25,646 bases of DNA, taken from assembly GCF_000208925.1 (NCBI RefSeq), contig NW_001915069.1:3346-28991 (forward strand). Reading direction: 5' to 3'. Both the position numbers and the translations under genes were made by a program. The notes below the pieces were generated by a model. It worked only from the letters and a program-made list of their open reading frames with translations, did no database searches and was not told the DNA's origin. This document shows positions 1 to 10,976 of the stretch, in pieces; positions within the stretch are counted from its first letter, which is position 1; each line of letters begins with the position of its first letter. Origin of the DNA: Entamoeba histolytica HM-1:IMSS (lineage: Eukaryota; Evosea; Mastigamoebida; Endamoebidae).

Positions 1-740
1 TAATAAATAATAATAGAAAGAATGAAATAACATAATATGAAATAATAATAATAAAATAAAAAGATATAAATGATGACATTAATAAATGAAATTATACATA
101 ATAATATAATGATAATGAAATATTCATTCGTAAAATAAGAAATATAGAAATGACAATTCAATGAGAATAATTAAAATGATGAAAACTAAAACAATTTAAA
201 TAAAAGAATATTGAATAGAAAATCAACATTCTCATTAATGAAAAACTAAATAATAAATGAAGAATAAACAATCTTAAAAGTGTAAAGAAATGATTATTCA
301 CATGTGAATAAAGAAAAATAGAAAATAAATAATATTACTTATTTATCCCCTTTATTATTGTTGTATTTTATCATTACTTTGTTTTACAATATTAATTCTA
401 ACAAATATTTTAATAATGATAATAAATGATAAACAAAAAATAAAATAATAAAATAAGAATAAGAAATAAAAGAGAATAGAAATGAAATAATTATTATAAA
501 TACAAAATGAATAAAAGAAATCAAATGAAAGAAAATCAAATCAAATGATAAAATTACATTAAATAACAACATAGTACAAGAAATAATAAATATTTTAATT
601 ATTAAAATAATTAATATGAGAAAATATCAATATTGTAACTATTTCTTTTTGTTTATTGAAGATGAAATAATAAATAGTTTAATCATATTTCATTCTTTTA
701 TTTTGATTATTTAACATCATTATCTTCATTTTAAGAGATC
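1..740. other. AT-rich spacer, no gene seen
   Basis: This stretch is almost purely A and T, with A strongly exceeding T on the plus strand from 1 to about 590. The only open frame over 60 codons is on the minus strand at 384-572; its translation is nearly all F, I, L, S and Y, as expected from reading the complement of A-rich DNA. I see no RNA gene, promoter or repeat that I can support here. Confidence 0.7.
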
Positions 741-886
741 ATTTTTCCAATGCAGGAAATACAGCGAATTTTAATGTCATAGCTATTGTGTAAAACCTTA
801 GAGTCTTGTAAAGAAAATCAAACAAGATATAGAAATTCAACGTCATACAATAAAAAAGAAATGTCAATAACAATTAATGGCATAAC

Positions 887-937
<51 letters not shown>
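887..937. repeat. (AAT)17 microsatellite
   Basis: Seventeen perfect tandem copies of AAT (51 bp) run without interruption. They create a run of isoleucines in the plus- and minus-strand open frames that cross the site (786-1058 plus, 818-1135 minus), so neither frame should be read as a gene on length alone. The repeat lies just upstream of the recognisable LINE remnant and may sit inside its decayed 5' part. A pure repeat of this length is expected to vary in copy number. Confidence 0.95.
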
Positions 938-938
<1 letters not shown>

Positions 939-1403
939 GTAAAAGAAATATCAAAGGAAAATGGATTAGAAGATGAACAATACAAAGAAAAACAAATAAG
1001 AAATAAGGTAAATACAATAATAATAAATATTATACAAATAACAAATATAAATGAATAACAATAAATGATATACAAAAGAAGAATAAAAAGAATAACAAGT
1101 AAATGGAATAAATGAGAATATTCAGAAATACTCAAGAAGTAAGAAGGTAAAAGAAAAAGAATGGTATTATATTCAACAAGAAGTATATTTAATCAAAAGA
1201 AAAAGATAAATGAAAAAACTAAAGAAGAAAATAAAGAAAAAACAAAAGGATTGGGAAGAAAAAGACATTAAAACAAATGAAGAAGAAATTAAAAACAAAC
1301 CAAATAAAGAAATGAAAGAAAGATGTAAAATTTCAAGAATAATAAATAACAAACAAAACATAAAGAAAATGCAAGAAGAAATACAACAAAAGAAAGAAAT
1401 AGA

Positions 1404-3810
1404 CATTTAATTGAAGTGTTGTATTGTTTTGCATTTAATTGGTTAAATAAGAAATTATATAAGAAATTAAGAAATGAAGAAATTGAAAATATAATAAAAG
1501 TGACAAATATTAAAGTAAATAATGAAAATTAATATATTAAATATATTAAAATATCACATAAAATAAAAGAAAATACTAAATAATACATTAAAATGAAAGT
1601 AAATGATATAATGGAAGGAAGAGTAGAGTGTGATTCAATAATAAAAAACATATTAAAGAATAACTCTATTGAAATTGATGAATAATACCTTAACACTCTC
1701 ATCAATAAAGTGAAAGAAATGAAAATAGAAAATATTCAAATATTAATTACTACTGGAAAAGAAAAGAAGCTGACCGATTAATAATGGAAATTAATAATAG
1801 ATGGATATGGTCAGGAAGCAGAATGCAGGATCTGCAAGATGATATGAAAATTTCAATGATTATGCACCTCTATCTCCAAAATAAAATAATAAGAGATAAA
1901 TTTGATGAAATTAAAGAAATACTAAAGAAAATAAATAGACTAGAAGATTTGGTCAAGGGAAGGAAATGGTACAGAATAAAGTGCATCATGAAATTCAAAG
2001 AAAATGATGAAGAAGGAATAAAAGTCAAAGCACTAGAAAGAATAAAGTACCTAAAATATATGATGACAATGATAAAAGAAAAAATTAAATTTAATAAAAA
2101 TGAAATAATCAGAATCAATACAAATAAAATAATGTTTGATTCTAATAAGAAAATTAGAATAAGGAAGAAACAAAAAATGAAATATACCCAAATAACGATA
2201 TTACTTTAGAATATTGGAAATGTTATATGAAACACAGGTGATATTAAATAAAGATAATTGGAAAATAAAACAAAACACCTCATGGAATGAAAGATATTTC
2301 AATTATGATAATGTCATGATAACAATAAATGAATTAAATTTAAGTATAATGAAAATAAGTAACTGGAAAACACCATGAATAGACACTATATATGGGTATT
2401 ATTTGAAAAGGATGTCATCATCAAGAGAAATCATTCTTAGTATCTTTAATGAATGGTTAAACTTCCCTGAAAACATCCCATTAGACATGATAAGTGGAAG
2501 AATTTTATTAATCCACAAATTGATATGAATAATGTCACTAATTATCGTCATATCAGTTGTACAAATGTAATTATGAAAGTATTTACCTCAATATTAAAAG
2601 AAAAGATTCACAGAAGACTTAACATGAATTGTGAATCATTTAAAATCAGTAGAAATCAACTGGGATGTAAATTACAATCTTTAGCTGCTAAAGAAGGAAT
2701 AATTAATAGTTATATGATGAAGCAGCAGAAAGAATAGAAATACCCAAAATATGATGAGTCATATTATGACATCAAGAAAGCATATGACACAGTCAACCAC
2801 GAATGGGTTATTGAATCATTAAAATATTTTAATTATGAGTGTGTCATCGTTGACATTATTGAAAGTATGATGACTAGATTGAAGATATTCATCGGTTATA
2901 AATATAATGAATATCTAGGTAGTATTAAATTAAATAGAGGAATTTTACAAGGTGATTCCTTATCCCCTCTACTCTTCATCATACAGATGAATGTAATTTC
3001 TCAATTCATCGAAGAGAAATTCCCAAAAGCAAACCACACATTATATATGGATGAAATGAGAATAATGACAGAAAGTAGTGAAGAAATGGGAATAATCCAC
3101 TGTGAAGTTAATGACAAATACATCAAAAAATGGAAGTGTCATCAAATACGTGGATATTTTAGAAGATGGTTTGAGTCAAAATGAGTAGATAAAACTACTA
3201 CAGTGAAAGCATGGAACTTCATCAATATTAAAAAGAATGCATTCCTACAATTAACTAAAATGCAAGATGGTGCAATATTTTGTGGGTATAGAAAATCAAA
3301 AATAATGAAAAATGAAAGATTAAAATATTCCACACTTTGTAAAGACAAGATAACTACAGTAGAACACATTCTACTATCTTGTATTTATCATAATAAATCA
3401 CAAATGGAAAAACATGACAATATCGGCATTATAATATTGATTGATAAGAAAATAAACAGGAAATATTCAATATAAAAAACCTCCATATGAAACAGTGTTC
3501 AAATATAAAGACATCACAACGATATTGAACAAACAAATAATGCATAAAAGTGAATGACAATACCACAAAATACCAGACATATACGTATTAGATAAAAAGA
3601 ACAAAACTGGTCTAATATTTGATATGACTAATGTATTATCACAATATTAATGGAGTGTAAATGAAGAAAAGAAATAAGTATAATGAATTAAAGAATAGGC
3701 TAATGAAAATAGAAAAATTAAAAGATGTCAGAATAATTCCAGTAGTAATCTCAATCAATGGATTAATAAATAATTCAAGTAATAAATTAATTAAAGAAAT
3801 AAAGAAATGA
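1404..3810 (+). pseudogene. LINE ORF2 pseudogene: reverse transcriptase and endonuclease
   Basis: The reading moves between frames. From 1404 to about 1830 it is broken by several in-frame TAA codons and ends in a CRIC (C-x2-C) zinc-finger-like motif. A second frame is open at 1784-2209. Then NWKTP-stop-ID (2361-2384, TGA at 2376) runs to about 2523. A frameshift leads into 2525-3475, where the same frame has only two stops, at 2735 and 3182. Conserved parts include YRHISC (YRPISC is usual), DIKKAYD with both aspartates at about 2768-2788 (motif A), LQGDSLSPLL at 2945-2974, and YMDE at 3044-3055 where YxDD is expected. Next come a C-x-H-x-C cluster at 3338-3382 and, after another frameshift, PD-X14-D at 3573-3623. 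The stops, frameshifts and altered catalytic motif show that it is non-functional. Confidence 0.88.
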
Positions 3811-3837
3811 CATTGACATCAAGAAAGAAATGAAAAA

Positions 3838-3968
3838 CCTTGTCATAAAAAACATGATGGATGTCATGGAATACTGCGGAGATCACAATCAAACATACTC
3901 CGTAAAACTGCTAGAAAAAGAAGACGAAGGGATGGGATTAGTCTCCCCTGAGCCAGGAAGAATAGAAT
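3838..3968 (+). other. probable 3' end of the LINE relic
   Basis: About 130 bp of higher-GC sequence follows the endonuclease remnant directly and stops abruptly at AT-only DNA. It can be read as a short peptide containing GLVSPEPGR, but it has no start codon or family resemblance of its own. A short inverted pair (cggag/ctccg, about 3876-3902) could form a hairpin. Its position makes it the likely 3' untranslated end of the LINE. In Entamoeba the 3' ends of LINEs are known to be shared with their partner SINEs, so this block would be the one to compare with SINE consensus sequences. Confidence 0.5.
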
Positions 3969-3970
3969 CT

Positions 3971-4226
3971 ATTTCTATTAATACTTAATTAATTGATTTT
4001 ATTATTTAATTTTAGTTTTGAATTAATGAATAAACATTCTTTATTATAATATATTATTGAATTAAAAACCTTATTTTACACACAAAGTATTGTAAGTAAA
4101 TATTCATTTTTCTTATTTTTTTAAAATTTTTTTTTCTCATATTCTTTTAATTTTTTTTTTCTTTAATAGAATCATCACAGGAATTAAAAAATTTTTAACC
4201 ATCTAATAATTATTATTTTGTTTGTT
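3971..4226. promoter_or_regulatory. upstream region of Piezo, T-rich tracts
   Basis: The 256 bp between the LINE relic and the Piezo start contain three T-rich tracts on the plus strand (about 4107-4135, 4148-4165 and 4211-4225), unlike the A-rich spacer elsewhere. No good match to the Entamoeba TATA-like or GAAC elements is visible. The promoter must lie here if the gene is transcribed from its own start, but I cannot point to its elements. Confidence 0.3.
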
Positions 4227-7200
4227 ATGGGAATACAAACAATGATAAGTACTTTACGTGACTTAACCAATAAAATACCAGTTATTAGGGCATTGATAAA
4301 TGGATTATTTTTGGTGATGTTATTACTACCTTTTGTTTTTATTCCTGGTGCTGTTTCTGCGTTTTATCTTGTAGTTTTTTTGTTAATTTCTCTTGGATTT
4401 TATATCACGAAAATGTCAGTACTTAGAGTGTTGTCATATCTTGTTACTTGTTATTCAATTTTTCATTTCACTCTTAACATCATCTTCGTGTTTTGTGGCT
4501 CTGATAATTCCTTTGTTCTTTTCTTATGTGGACTAAATTTTAAGTACTATGGAATAGTACGTTCTTGCCTTCATTTTGTTTCTGTATTAGTATTATTCTT
4601 TTTTTCATTTTTATACTGCCTTACTAAAAAAGTTTCATGGCAACCTATTCCTTCAAAGTTTGCACCTTCATTAACTTCATTAGTATTATTTTGTAGTTCA
4701 TTGGTTTTAAATACATCACAAGGAGGAATAATTCCATTGGTTTTAATGGTTATTTCTACAATATCATTCTTTGTACCAAAAAGAATCCAAACAGTGATAT
4801 TTGTTTTAACAACAATACTATTAAGTATATATTTATTATGTTGGACATTATTTACAATATATGCATGGACAGCACATGAATATGAATTTATTAATGACTT
4901 AGTATTAAAGAATAGAATGAAAGATATTTTTGAAACAATAGGATTTACAATAACAACCTTAAACAGTTGGGTATTTTCATGGTTAATGTTTATATCTTAT
5001 ATTTTTGTTTGTTTAAGTTGTGGAGGGATTTATTTATTAATAGTATTTAATAAAGCAAATAAAAAACAAAATGGGTATAAATATCTTTCTTCTGAAGAAG
5101 AAAGAGAGAAAGAAGAAAATGAAGAGACAACAATGATTGAAAAATCTGAAGATATTAAAGAAGAAAACAAATCAATCTGGAATAAAATAACAGAATATAT
5201 AAAAGTAATAATGAAACAAATAGTTTTAATAATAAAATTATTAATTCAAATAACAATTGATTGTGGATTATATGTTTCATTAGGAATTATGTTTTGTGTT
5301 GGATTAGTTGATATTAGTTTTCTTGGATTTTCTTTTATGATTATCTCTATTTGTTTTGTATTTATTCCACCATATTATAGTAAAAAAATGTGGCCATTAG
5401 TTATTGTATTTATTATTTTACAAATTATAACAGAAATTATTGTTCAATTACCAATTATTGATATTAGTGCTATTCCAAGTTATATTGGATTACACAAGTT
5501 TAATAACAAATCAACAGAGACTTCTGAATTTGATTTAAAAAATACTATTTTAAGTGGAACACTTTCTAGAATTATTTTATTAGTTATTGCAATATTACAA
5601 CATGTTGCAAATAAAGTTGGATATAAAATAACAACAAATACCCATAATGTAGAAATTATTAAATATTGTTTTTCAAAAATAGTTGATTTTTGGGGAATTT
5701 TTATTTGTTGTTTTGTTATTGCATTTGCAGCATTTTTTGAGTCTATTAATATAGAATTAATGATGTATATTATTGCATTAGGAGTATTAGTTTTAATTCA
5801 AATTCATTTTAGTAATTATAAACAAATAATAAGAGTAATATTACCTATTTATGCAATTATATTTTTGTTTGTCCTTGTTGTTCGTTATATTATTCAAATG
5901 GATGTAATTATTTCTGATAATTCACAATCAGAATCTCCTCTAATTGATAGTTTTGGTGATATTTTTACCAAAATGAATCAATCAGAATTAGGACTTGTAA
6001 AATATAATTCTTTATGGGAAAGATTACTTGGACTTTCGCCTAATATTATTGTTATTGTTATATGTTTTGTTGAAAGTAGATTATTAATAACACTTCCAAA
6101 ATATTTAAAAAATGTTCGTCAAATAAGAAGAGAAATACGAAAACGAAAACAAGATTATGATCAAAATCCCGAAAATCATGAAATAGAAGAAGAAATTAAA
6201 GTTCCAAAGAAAGTCAAAGAAATTTCTGATTTATTTATGAGATTTCTATCAATTTATTTACCACATATATCCATTATTTGTGCGATAGTTTTTGCAGCAT
6301 ATCCAACAATTTATACTACACCAGAAATTGAAACATGGGATTTTCTTCATTTTTTATTATTTGTATCAACATTAATTGCATTATTAATGAAAAAAGGATT
6401 TAATGCAGCATGTATTCCATTATTATGGGTATGTACATTAAGTAGTTTAATATTAATTATTCCAAATTTTCATACAATTAATGATTTTATTAATCAATCA
6501 GGAATTTTTAAAACAGAAGAAACAAAAGAATGGTTTTATAAATTAATAGGATTAAAAACATGTTATGAAAATAATGAAAGAACAGAATTATGTGAAACAT
6601 TTGATGGAATAAAATATCCTAAAAGTTGGGAATTATTAAAAGAATATATCATAATATTATTTATAATAATATTATCAAGAACATCATATTTTTGGGGAGA
6701 AAAATATAAAAAAAAGAAATCATTAGTATTATTTCATTATACAGATATTTCAAAAGAAAAAGAAGGATATTCAATAAATAAATTTAAATATTATATATCT
6801 AATTTCTTTAGTGTATTTGGACCATTAATTGTATTAATAATAATATTATTATGTTGTGCATTTCATTCAAATGATATTATATGTATTTTTTATATTGGTT
6901 TAGCAATAAGTGGAATTAGATTACCATATCGTGTAATAACAAAAATTATTCCAATTATTAAATTGTTATTAGTTATATTATTAATAATTAATTCAATTTG
7001 GACTATTCCATTAACAGGTGGACCAATTAAAAATTGGCAAAAATGGAATAATTGGAATTGGGATATTGATCAAACATTAAGAAAATATATTTTATTAGTA
7101 CCAACAAATTCAGGAATAAAATTATTATTATCAAGAATATTTGATGCATTATGTATATTTTTAATAAATAGATTAATGTATAATTATCATGAAGGACATT

Positions 7201-10200
7201 CACATGATATTTATAAATTTATTTCACCATATTATTTTCCAAAAGAAATAAAAACATTATTTGATAGTTTTATTAAATTAATATTAAAAAATATTAATTT
7301 AATATGTAGTAGTATTATTATTTTATTAGCAATTACTAGAAAAGATATGATTTCTTATATTTATATTGGAATGATGTTTTATGTTATTTTTAAAGGAAAC
7401 TTTTTAAAACAAAGAAAAACATGGATTATTATTCAAGGAATAAATGCTATTATTTTAGTATTACAAAATATTATTGTTTTATCAAATATGTTAAATTATT
7501 TTACTTTAAATCAATCAAATAATAAAATTACTACTTTTATTACTATTCTTTTCCAATTCTTAAGAGCATTTGGATTAAATACATTTGCAGGAAAAGAATT
7601 TTATATTAATCTTGTTATTTTCTTTGTTTTATTAGTTAGAGTTGCATTATTTAAACAATTACCTGAAGTATTTAAACAAATTAAAGAAATTGAAGAAGAA
7701 CAAAAAGAAATAATATTTTCAAGAACAAGAGAATTAATTGATTTAGATAGAGATAAAATATTATTTGAATTAGATAAAGAATATAATGATAAAATTATGA
7801 GAATGATTCGTTTAGAAGAATTAAGAAAATTACGTACAAAAGAAGGATTAAGTGATTCAATTGAAAATCCAAAAGTTATTGAACCTGCTCAATTTTTATC
7901 AACTACTCCTGATTCTTCTAGTTTCTTTGAAAAAATTATTAAAGTAACTAAAACATATGTATTAAAAGGAATTGATATTTTTATTCATTTCCTTCATAAT
8001 AGAAATCTTATTGTTCGTTTAAATATTCCAAAAGATTCAAGTGAAGAAGAAATTAAAAAAGAAGTAAATGAAACAATAAGACCCATTATTCAACCTGATT
8101 TAATTAATTTAGAATCTACAGAAGAAGAAAAAGACGAACAAATGAATAATACAGAAATACTATTAACTAAAAATGAAACTTCAGAAACTATTTCAAAGAA
8201 AGAAAATAAATTTGAATTACTTCCAATTAAAACATATTCAATTGAACCATATAAATATAAAAGTAGATTATATATGTTATTATGGGGAATTTGGTTTTAT
8301 TGTAGTGAACAAACTGAAGTATTTATTCAAATTTTATTTATTATAAATCATTTATTTAATCAAAATATATTAAGTTCATTCTATCCAATTATTGGATTTT
8401 CTATTATTATGATGTGTAAAAGACCAAATCCATCTAAAGTTATTTGGAAGATTATTTTATGGTATTGTTTTATATTAGTTTTTATTAGAATGTTACTTGA
8501 ATTACCAGGATTTTGTTTAACATCAACTCGATATGAAAATTATGATGCATTATCATTTACAACTGATGCTATTCAATCAAAAACTATACATTGTGATTCA
8601 AAACCTTTAACTTATAATCATATGTCACCAATTTATTTAATTGGAATATATCCAGTTGAAAATTATATTACATCAAGTTTTATTTGTGATATTATTTGTT
8701 TATTTAGTGTTATTATTCATATTTCTTGTATGAAATCACGTGGATATTGGAAACAACAATATTTATTAAGAAGACAATGGTCTAATATTATTATTGAAAA
8801 TTATAGAAGACAATTAGTTAATAAAATTTATCCTGGTACTTATGGTGAACTTCTTTTTATTGTAGAAGCTATTACAAATTTTACTAGTGATAGTTCTGAT
8901 TATTTAAGTTATAACAAACATGATTTATTTGTTGTTGATAAAATTCAAGAGAATGGAATGTTATTTGTTAAAAAAGGTAATAAACAAGGACTTATTCATT
9001 TTGAAAATGTTCGTTTATTTGAACAACAAAGTGATAAAATTAAGAAACAAAAATATTGTACTATTAAACCACAACATAAAGAAACATTTGATAATAGTTA
9101 TTCTATTATAAATGATGATTCTGATTCTCTTAATGATGAATTTGATCTTTTAAAACAACATGAAGTTGAATTAATGAATCAAAATGAACTTGAAGTTACT
9201 AATATTATTAATTTTGAAAAATTAGAAAGTTATTTACATAAAAGAGAAATTTATTTAAAAGAACAAGATGAAATTTATTCTCTTACAAATAAATATATTT
9301 CTTTCATTAAATCAATTTATTTATCAATTAAAACATTCTTTACTTCTATTACTAATGATCAATTTAAACGTGGAAAAGATCTTTATATTCCTATGTTTAT
9401 TTGTGAATTATTGTGTTTATTATTCCTTGTTATTTTTCAAGGTACTTTTATTAATTCTGATGGAAGTTTTATAGAATTTTTTACTTCTGATTATTTACCT
9501 ATTTTTTATGTTCTTGGATTATTACTTCAATTTATAATGATTTTAATAGATAGAATTATTTATTTATGTAAATCAATTAAAGCAAAATTAATAATGCAAT
9601 ATTTTTCATTAATATTATATCATGTATTAATCTTTATTATTTATCCTTCTATTCTTCAAACAAAAACTCGTTTATCTTCTATTTGTCTTACTATTTTTTA
9701 TGTATTTAAAGTTGTTTATTGGACTATTTCTGGATTACAAATCAAATCTGGTTATTTAATCTTATCTTCTAAAAGAATCTTAATGGCAAATTATTCTTAT
9801 ATTTCTTCACTTATTTTCTCAACTTATTATTCTTTACCTTTTGTTTATGAAATTAGAACTATTCTTGATTGGACTTTTGCTAAAACTTCTATGTTTTATA
9901 AATTATGGTTAAAAGTTGAAGATATTCATGCTGAATTATATATGAATCAATGTGATAGAGAAATAGAAAAAGCGAGAAATCATGTATATGGTGAGTCAAG
10001 AGGAATAATGGAAAAATTAACTGGTGGTTGTATTATGATTATAATTATGTTAAGTATATTATGGTTCCCTTTATTACTTATGTCATCAGCTGCTCCTAAT
10101 TTTATTCAACCAAAACCAACAAATGTAGAAATTACTTTTAGTTTAGCTGGAAATGGAAAATTTTTTGATCAAGAAGATTCTAATTTTATTGAACTAACAG

Positions 10201-10976
10201 GAGCTGAATGGAAAGTACTTGGACAAACACATGACTTAAAAAAAGATGCAAGTTTATGGATTTTTGGTTGTTCATTATCATTAAAGTCAATGTCTTATTG
10301 GTCATTAACACCTGATAAACAAGAAGATTTAAATGAAACTGTTTGTAATGGAAAACAAGTAATACTTAAAACTAAAATTTTTATGTCTCGTGAAGATTCT
10401 GCTGTTGCTAATACATTTGAATTAAATGAAAAAACAAGTTTAAGTAAAAAAGAACTTCAAGGATTTTGTGATTTATTAAATGGTAAAGAAAATAATTTCA
10501 CTTTATCATTTTTCCCAGAAATTGTTTCTATGCCAACTCTTTCACAAACAGAATTATTAAGGCATGACTCAGTTAATATTTCTTTAATTCCTAAAAAAGG
10601 TATTGATAATAAAACTCAATTATCTTATTGGTGGTTTGAATCAATAAATGGTTCGACTGATGTTGATTGGTATGTTTCTTCTCCTAACGTTCCTGACACT
10701 AGCGTTATTTCTAGTTTAAGTTCAAAGGGAATTATTGGACTTTATACAGTAGTTGTTATTACTCTTTATTCTTTAATTAAATCAGATTATTCTGGTCTTT
10801 CACATACAATTATGTTTAAAAATCTACCAAATTGTCATGGACTATTACAACTTTGCGATGATATTATTATGGCTCGGCAAGATGGTGATTTAAAATTAGA
10901 AGAAGATTTAGTTGATGAACTTATAATGATTTATAGAACACCATCTCTTTTACTTGAAAAAACAAAAATTGATTAA
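4227..10976 (+). CDS. Piezo-type mechanosensitive ion channel
   Basis: A 2249-residue protein packed with membrane segments over about the first 1900 residues, as in Piezo proteins, which form trimeric, propeller-shaped, force-gated cation channels usually of about 2100-2900 residues. The C-terminal quarter is diagnostic. The family signature PF-x2-E-x6-W is at residues 1871-1882 (PFVYEIRTILDW), followed by the anchor-like WLKVEDIHAELYMNQCDREIEKAR-type segment. A transmembrane helix ending in WFPLLLMSSA leads to an extracellular cap of about 200 residues (roughly 1954-2162). A last pore-lining helix (about 2163-2187) is followed by a cytosolic tail whose LCDDIIMARQ and LIMIYRTPSLLL match the Piezo C-terminal domain. 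Charged cytosolic loops lie near residues 280-320, 620-670, 1150-1200, 1270-1330 and 1600-1680. The open frame extends three codons upstream to a TTG at 4218, but the first ATG is 4227. No intron or frame break is seen. It probably acts in the plasma or an internal membrane; its physiological role here is unknown. Confidence 0.95.
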   Translation: MGIQTMISTLRDLTNKIPVIRALINGLFLVMLLLPFVFIPGAVSAFYLVVFLLISLGFYITKMSVLRVLSYLVTCYSIFHFTLNIIFVFCGSDNSFVLFLCGLNFKYYGIVRSCLHFVSVLVLFFFSFLYCLTKKVSWQPIPSKFAPSLTSLVLFCSSLVLNTSQGGIIPLVLMVISTISFFVPKRIQTVIFVLTTILLSIYLLCWTLFTIYAWTAHEYEFINDLVLKNRMKDIFETIGFTITTLNSWVFSWLMFISYIFVCLSCGGIYLLIVFNKANKKQNGYKYLSSEEEREKEENEETTMIEKSEDIKEENKSIWNKITEYIKVIMKQIVLIIKLLIQITIDCGLYVSLGIMFCVGLVDISFLGFSFMIISICFVFIPPYYSKKMWPLVIVFIILQIITEIIVQLPIIDISAIPSYIGLHKFNNKSTETSEFDLKNTILSGTLSRIILLVIAILQHVANKVGYKITTNTHNVEIIKYCFSKIVDFWGIFICCFVIAFAAFFESINIELMMYIIALGVLVLIQIHFSNYKQIIRVILPIYAIIFLFVLVVRYIIQMDVIISDNSQSESPLIDSFGDIFTKMNQSELGLVKYNSLWERLLGLSPNIIVIVICFVESRLLITLPKYLKNVRQIRREIRKRKQDYDQNPENHEIEEEIKVPKKVKEISDLFMRFLSIYLPHISIICAIVFAAYPTIYTTPEIETWDFLHFLLFVSTLIALLMKKGFNAACIPLLWVCTLSSLILIIPNFHTINDFINQSGIFKTEETKEWFYKLIGLKTCYENNERTELCETFDGIKYPKSWELLKEYIIILFIIILSRTSYFWGEKYKKKKSLVLFHYTDISKEKEGYSINKFKYYISNFFSVFGPLIVLIIILLCCAFHSNDIICIFYIGLAISGIRLPYRVITKIIPIIKLLLVILLIINSIWTIPLTGGPIKNWQKWNNWNWDIDQTLRKYILLVPTNSGIKLLLSRIFDALCIFLINRLMYNYHEGHSHDIYKFISPYYFPKEIKTLFDSFIKLILKNINLICSSIIILLAITRKDMISYIYIGMMFYVIFKGNFLKQRKTWIIIQGINAIILVLQNIIVLSNMLNYFTLNQSNNKITTFITILFQFLRAFGLNTFAGKEFYINLVIFFVLLVRVALFKQLPEVFKQIKEIEEEQKEIIFSRTRELIDLDRDKILFELDKEYNDKIMRMIRLEELRKLRTKEGLSDSIENPKVIEPAQFLSTTPDSSSFFEKIIKVTKTYVLKGIDIFIHFLHNRNLIVRLNIPKDSSEEEIKKEVNETIRPIIQPDLINLESTEEEKDEQMNNTEILLTKNETSETISKKENKFELLPIKTYSIEPYKYKSRLYMLLWGIWFYCSEQTEVFIQILFIINHLFNQNILSSFYPIIGFSIIMMCKRPNPSKVIWKIILWYCFILVFIRMLLELPGFCLTSTRYENYDALSFTTDAIQSKTIHCDSKPLTYNHMSPIYLIGIYPVENYITSSFICDIICLFSVIIHISCMKSRGYWKQQYLLRRQWSNIIIENYRRQLVNKIYPGTYGELLFIVEAITNFTSDSSDYLSYNKHDLFVVDKIQENGMLFVKKGNKQGLIHFENVRLFEQQSDKIKKQKYCTIKPQHKETFDNSYSIINDDSDSLNDEFDLLKQHEVELMNQNELEVTNIINFEKLESYLHKREIYLKEQDEIYSLTNKYISFIKSIYLSIKTFFTSITNDQFKRGKDLYIPMFICELLCLLFLVIFQGTFINSDGSFIEFFTSDYLPIFYVLGLLLQFIMILIDRIIYLCKSIKAKLIMQYFSLILYHVLIFIIYPSILQTKTRLSSICLTIFYVFKVVYWTISGLQIKSGYLILSSKRILMANYSYISSLIFSTYYSLPFVYEIRTILDWTFAKTSMFYKLWLKVEDIHAELYMNQCDREIEKARNHVYGESRGIMEKLTGGCIMIIIMLSILWFPLLLMSSAAPNFIQPKPTNVEITFSLAGNGKFFDQEDSNFIELTGAEWKVLGQTHDLKKDASLWIFGCSLSLKSMSYWSLTPDKQEDLNETVCNGKQVILKTKIFMSREDSAVANTFELNEKTSLSKKELQGFCDLLNGKENNFTLSFFPEIVSMPTLSQTELLRHDSVNISLIPKKGIDNKTQLSYWWFESINGSTDVDWYVSSPNVPDTSVISSLSSKGIIGLYTVVVITLYSLIKSDYSGLSHTIMFKNLPNCHGLLQLCDDIIMARQDGDLKLEEDLVDELIMIYRTPSLLLEKTKID

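Larger units (their letters stand above)
1170..3970 (+). mobile_element. degenerate non-LTR retrotransposon (LINE, Entamoeba type)
   Basis: Plus-strand relic of a LINE. A reverse transcriptase can be followed in broken frames, then a Cys/His cluster and a PD-X14-D endonuclease-like motif, an order known for Entamoeba LINEs and other elements with a restriction-like endonuclease. Clear similarity starts at about 1404. A lysine/glutamate-rich open frame at 1210-1410 runs into it and may be the N-terminal part of ORF2. Material from about 740 to 1170 could be decayed ORF1 or 5' sequence, but I cannot show this. The 3' limit is set where GC-richer sequence (about 3838-3965) gives way to plain AT spacer. 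I found no convincing target-site duplication because both flanks are too AT-rich. The element cannot make its own proteins. Confidence 0.85.

Noticed and set aside
704..717. Possible LINE target-site duplication (attatttaa-like words at about 709 and about 4000)
   Set aside because: The shared words are pure AT and short; they cannot be told from background.
786..1058. 90-aa plus-strand open frame with poly-isoleucine
   Set aside because: The poly-I run is the (AAT)17 microsatellite; the remainder shows no domain and may at most be decayed LINE 5' sequence.
4218..4226. Upstream TTG-initiated start for Piezo (three extra codons)
   Set aside because: TTG is not a normal eukaryotic start, and an ATG follows at 4227 in the same frame.
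4220..4226. GTTTGTT, the Entamoeba 5' splice consensus, just before the Piezo ATG
   Set aside because: The coding frame continues without break for 2249 codons and no upstream coding exon is visible, so an intron start here has no support.
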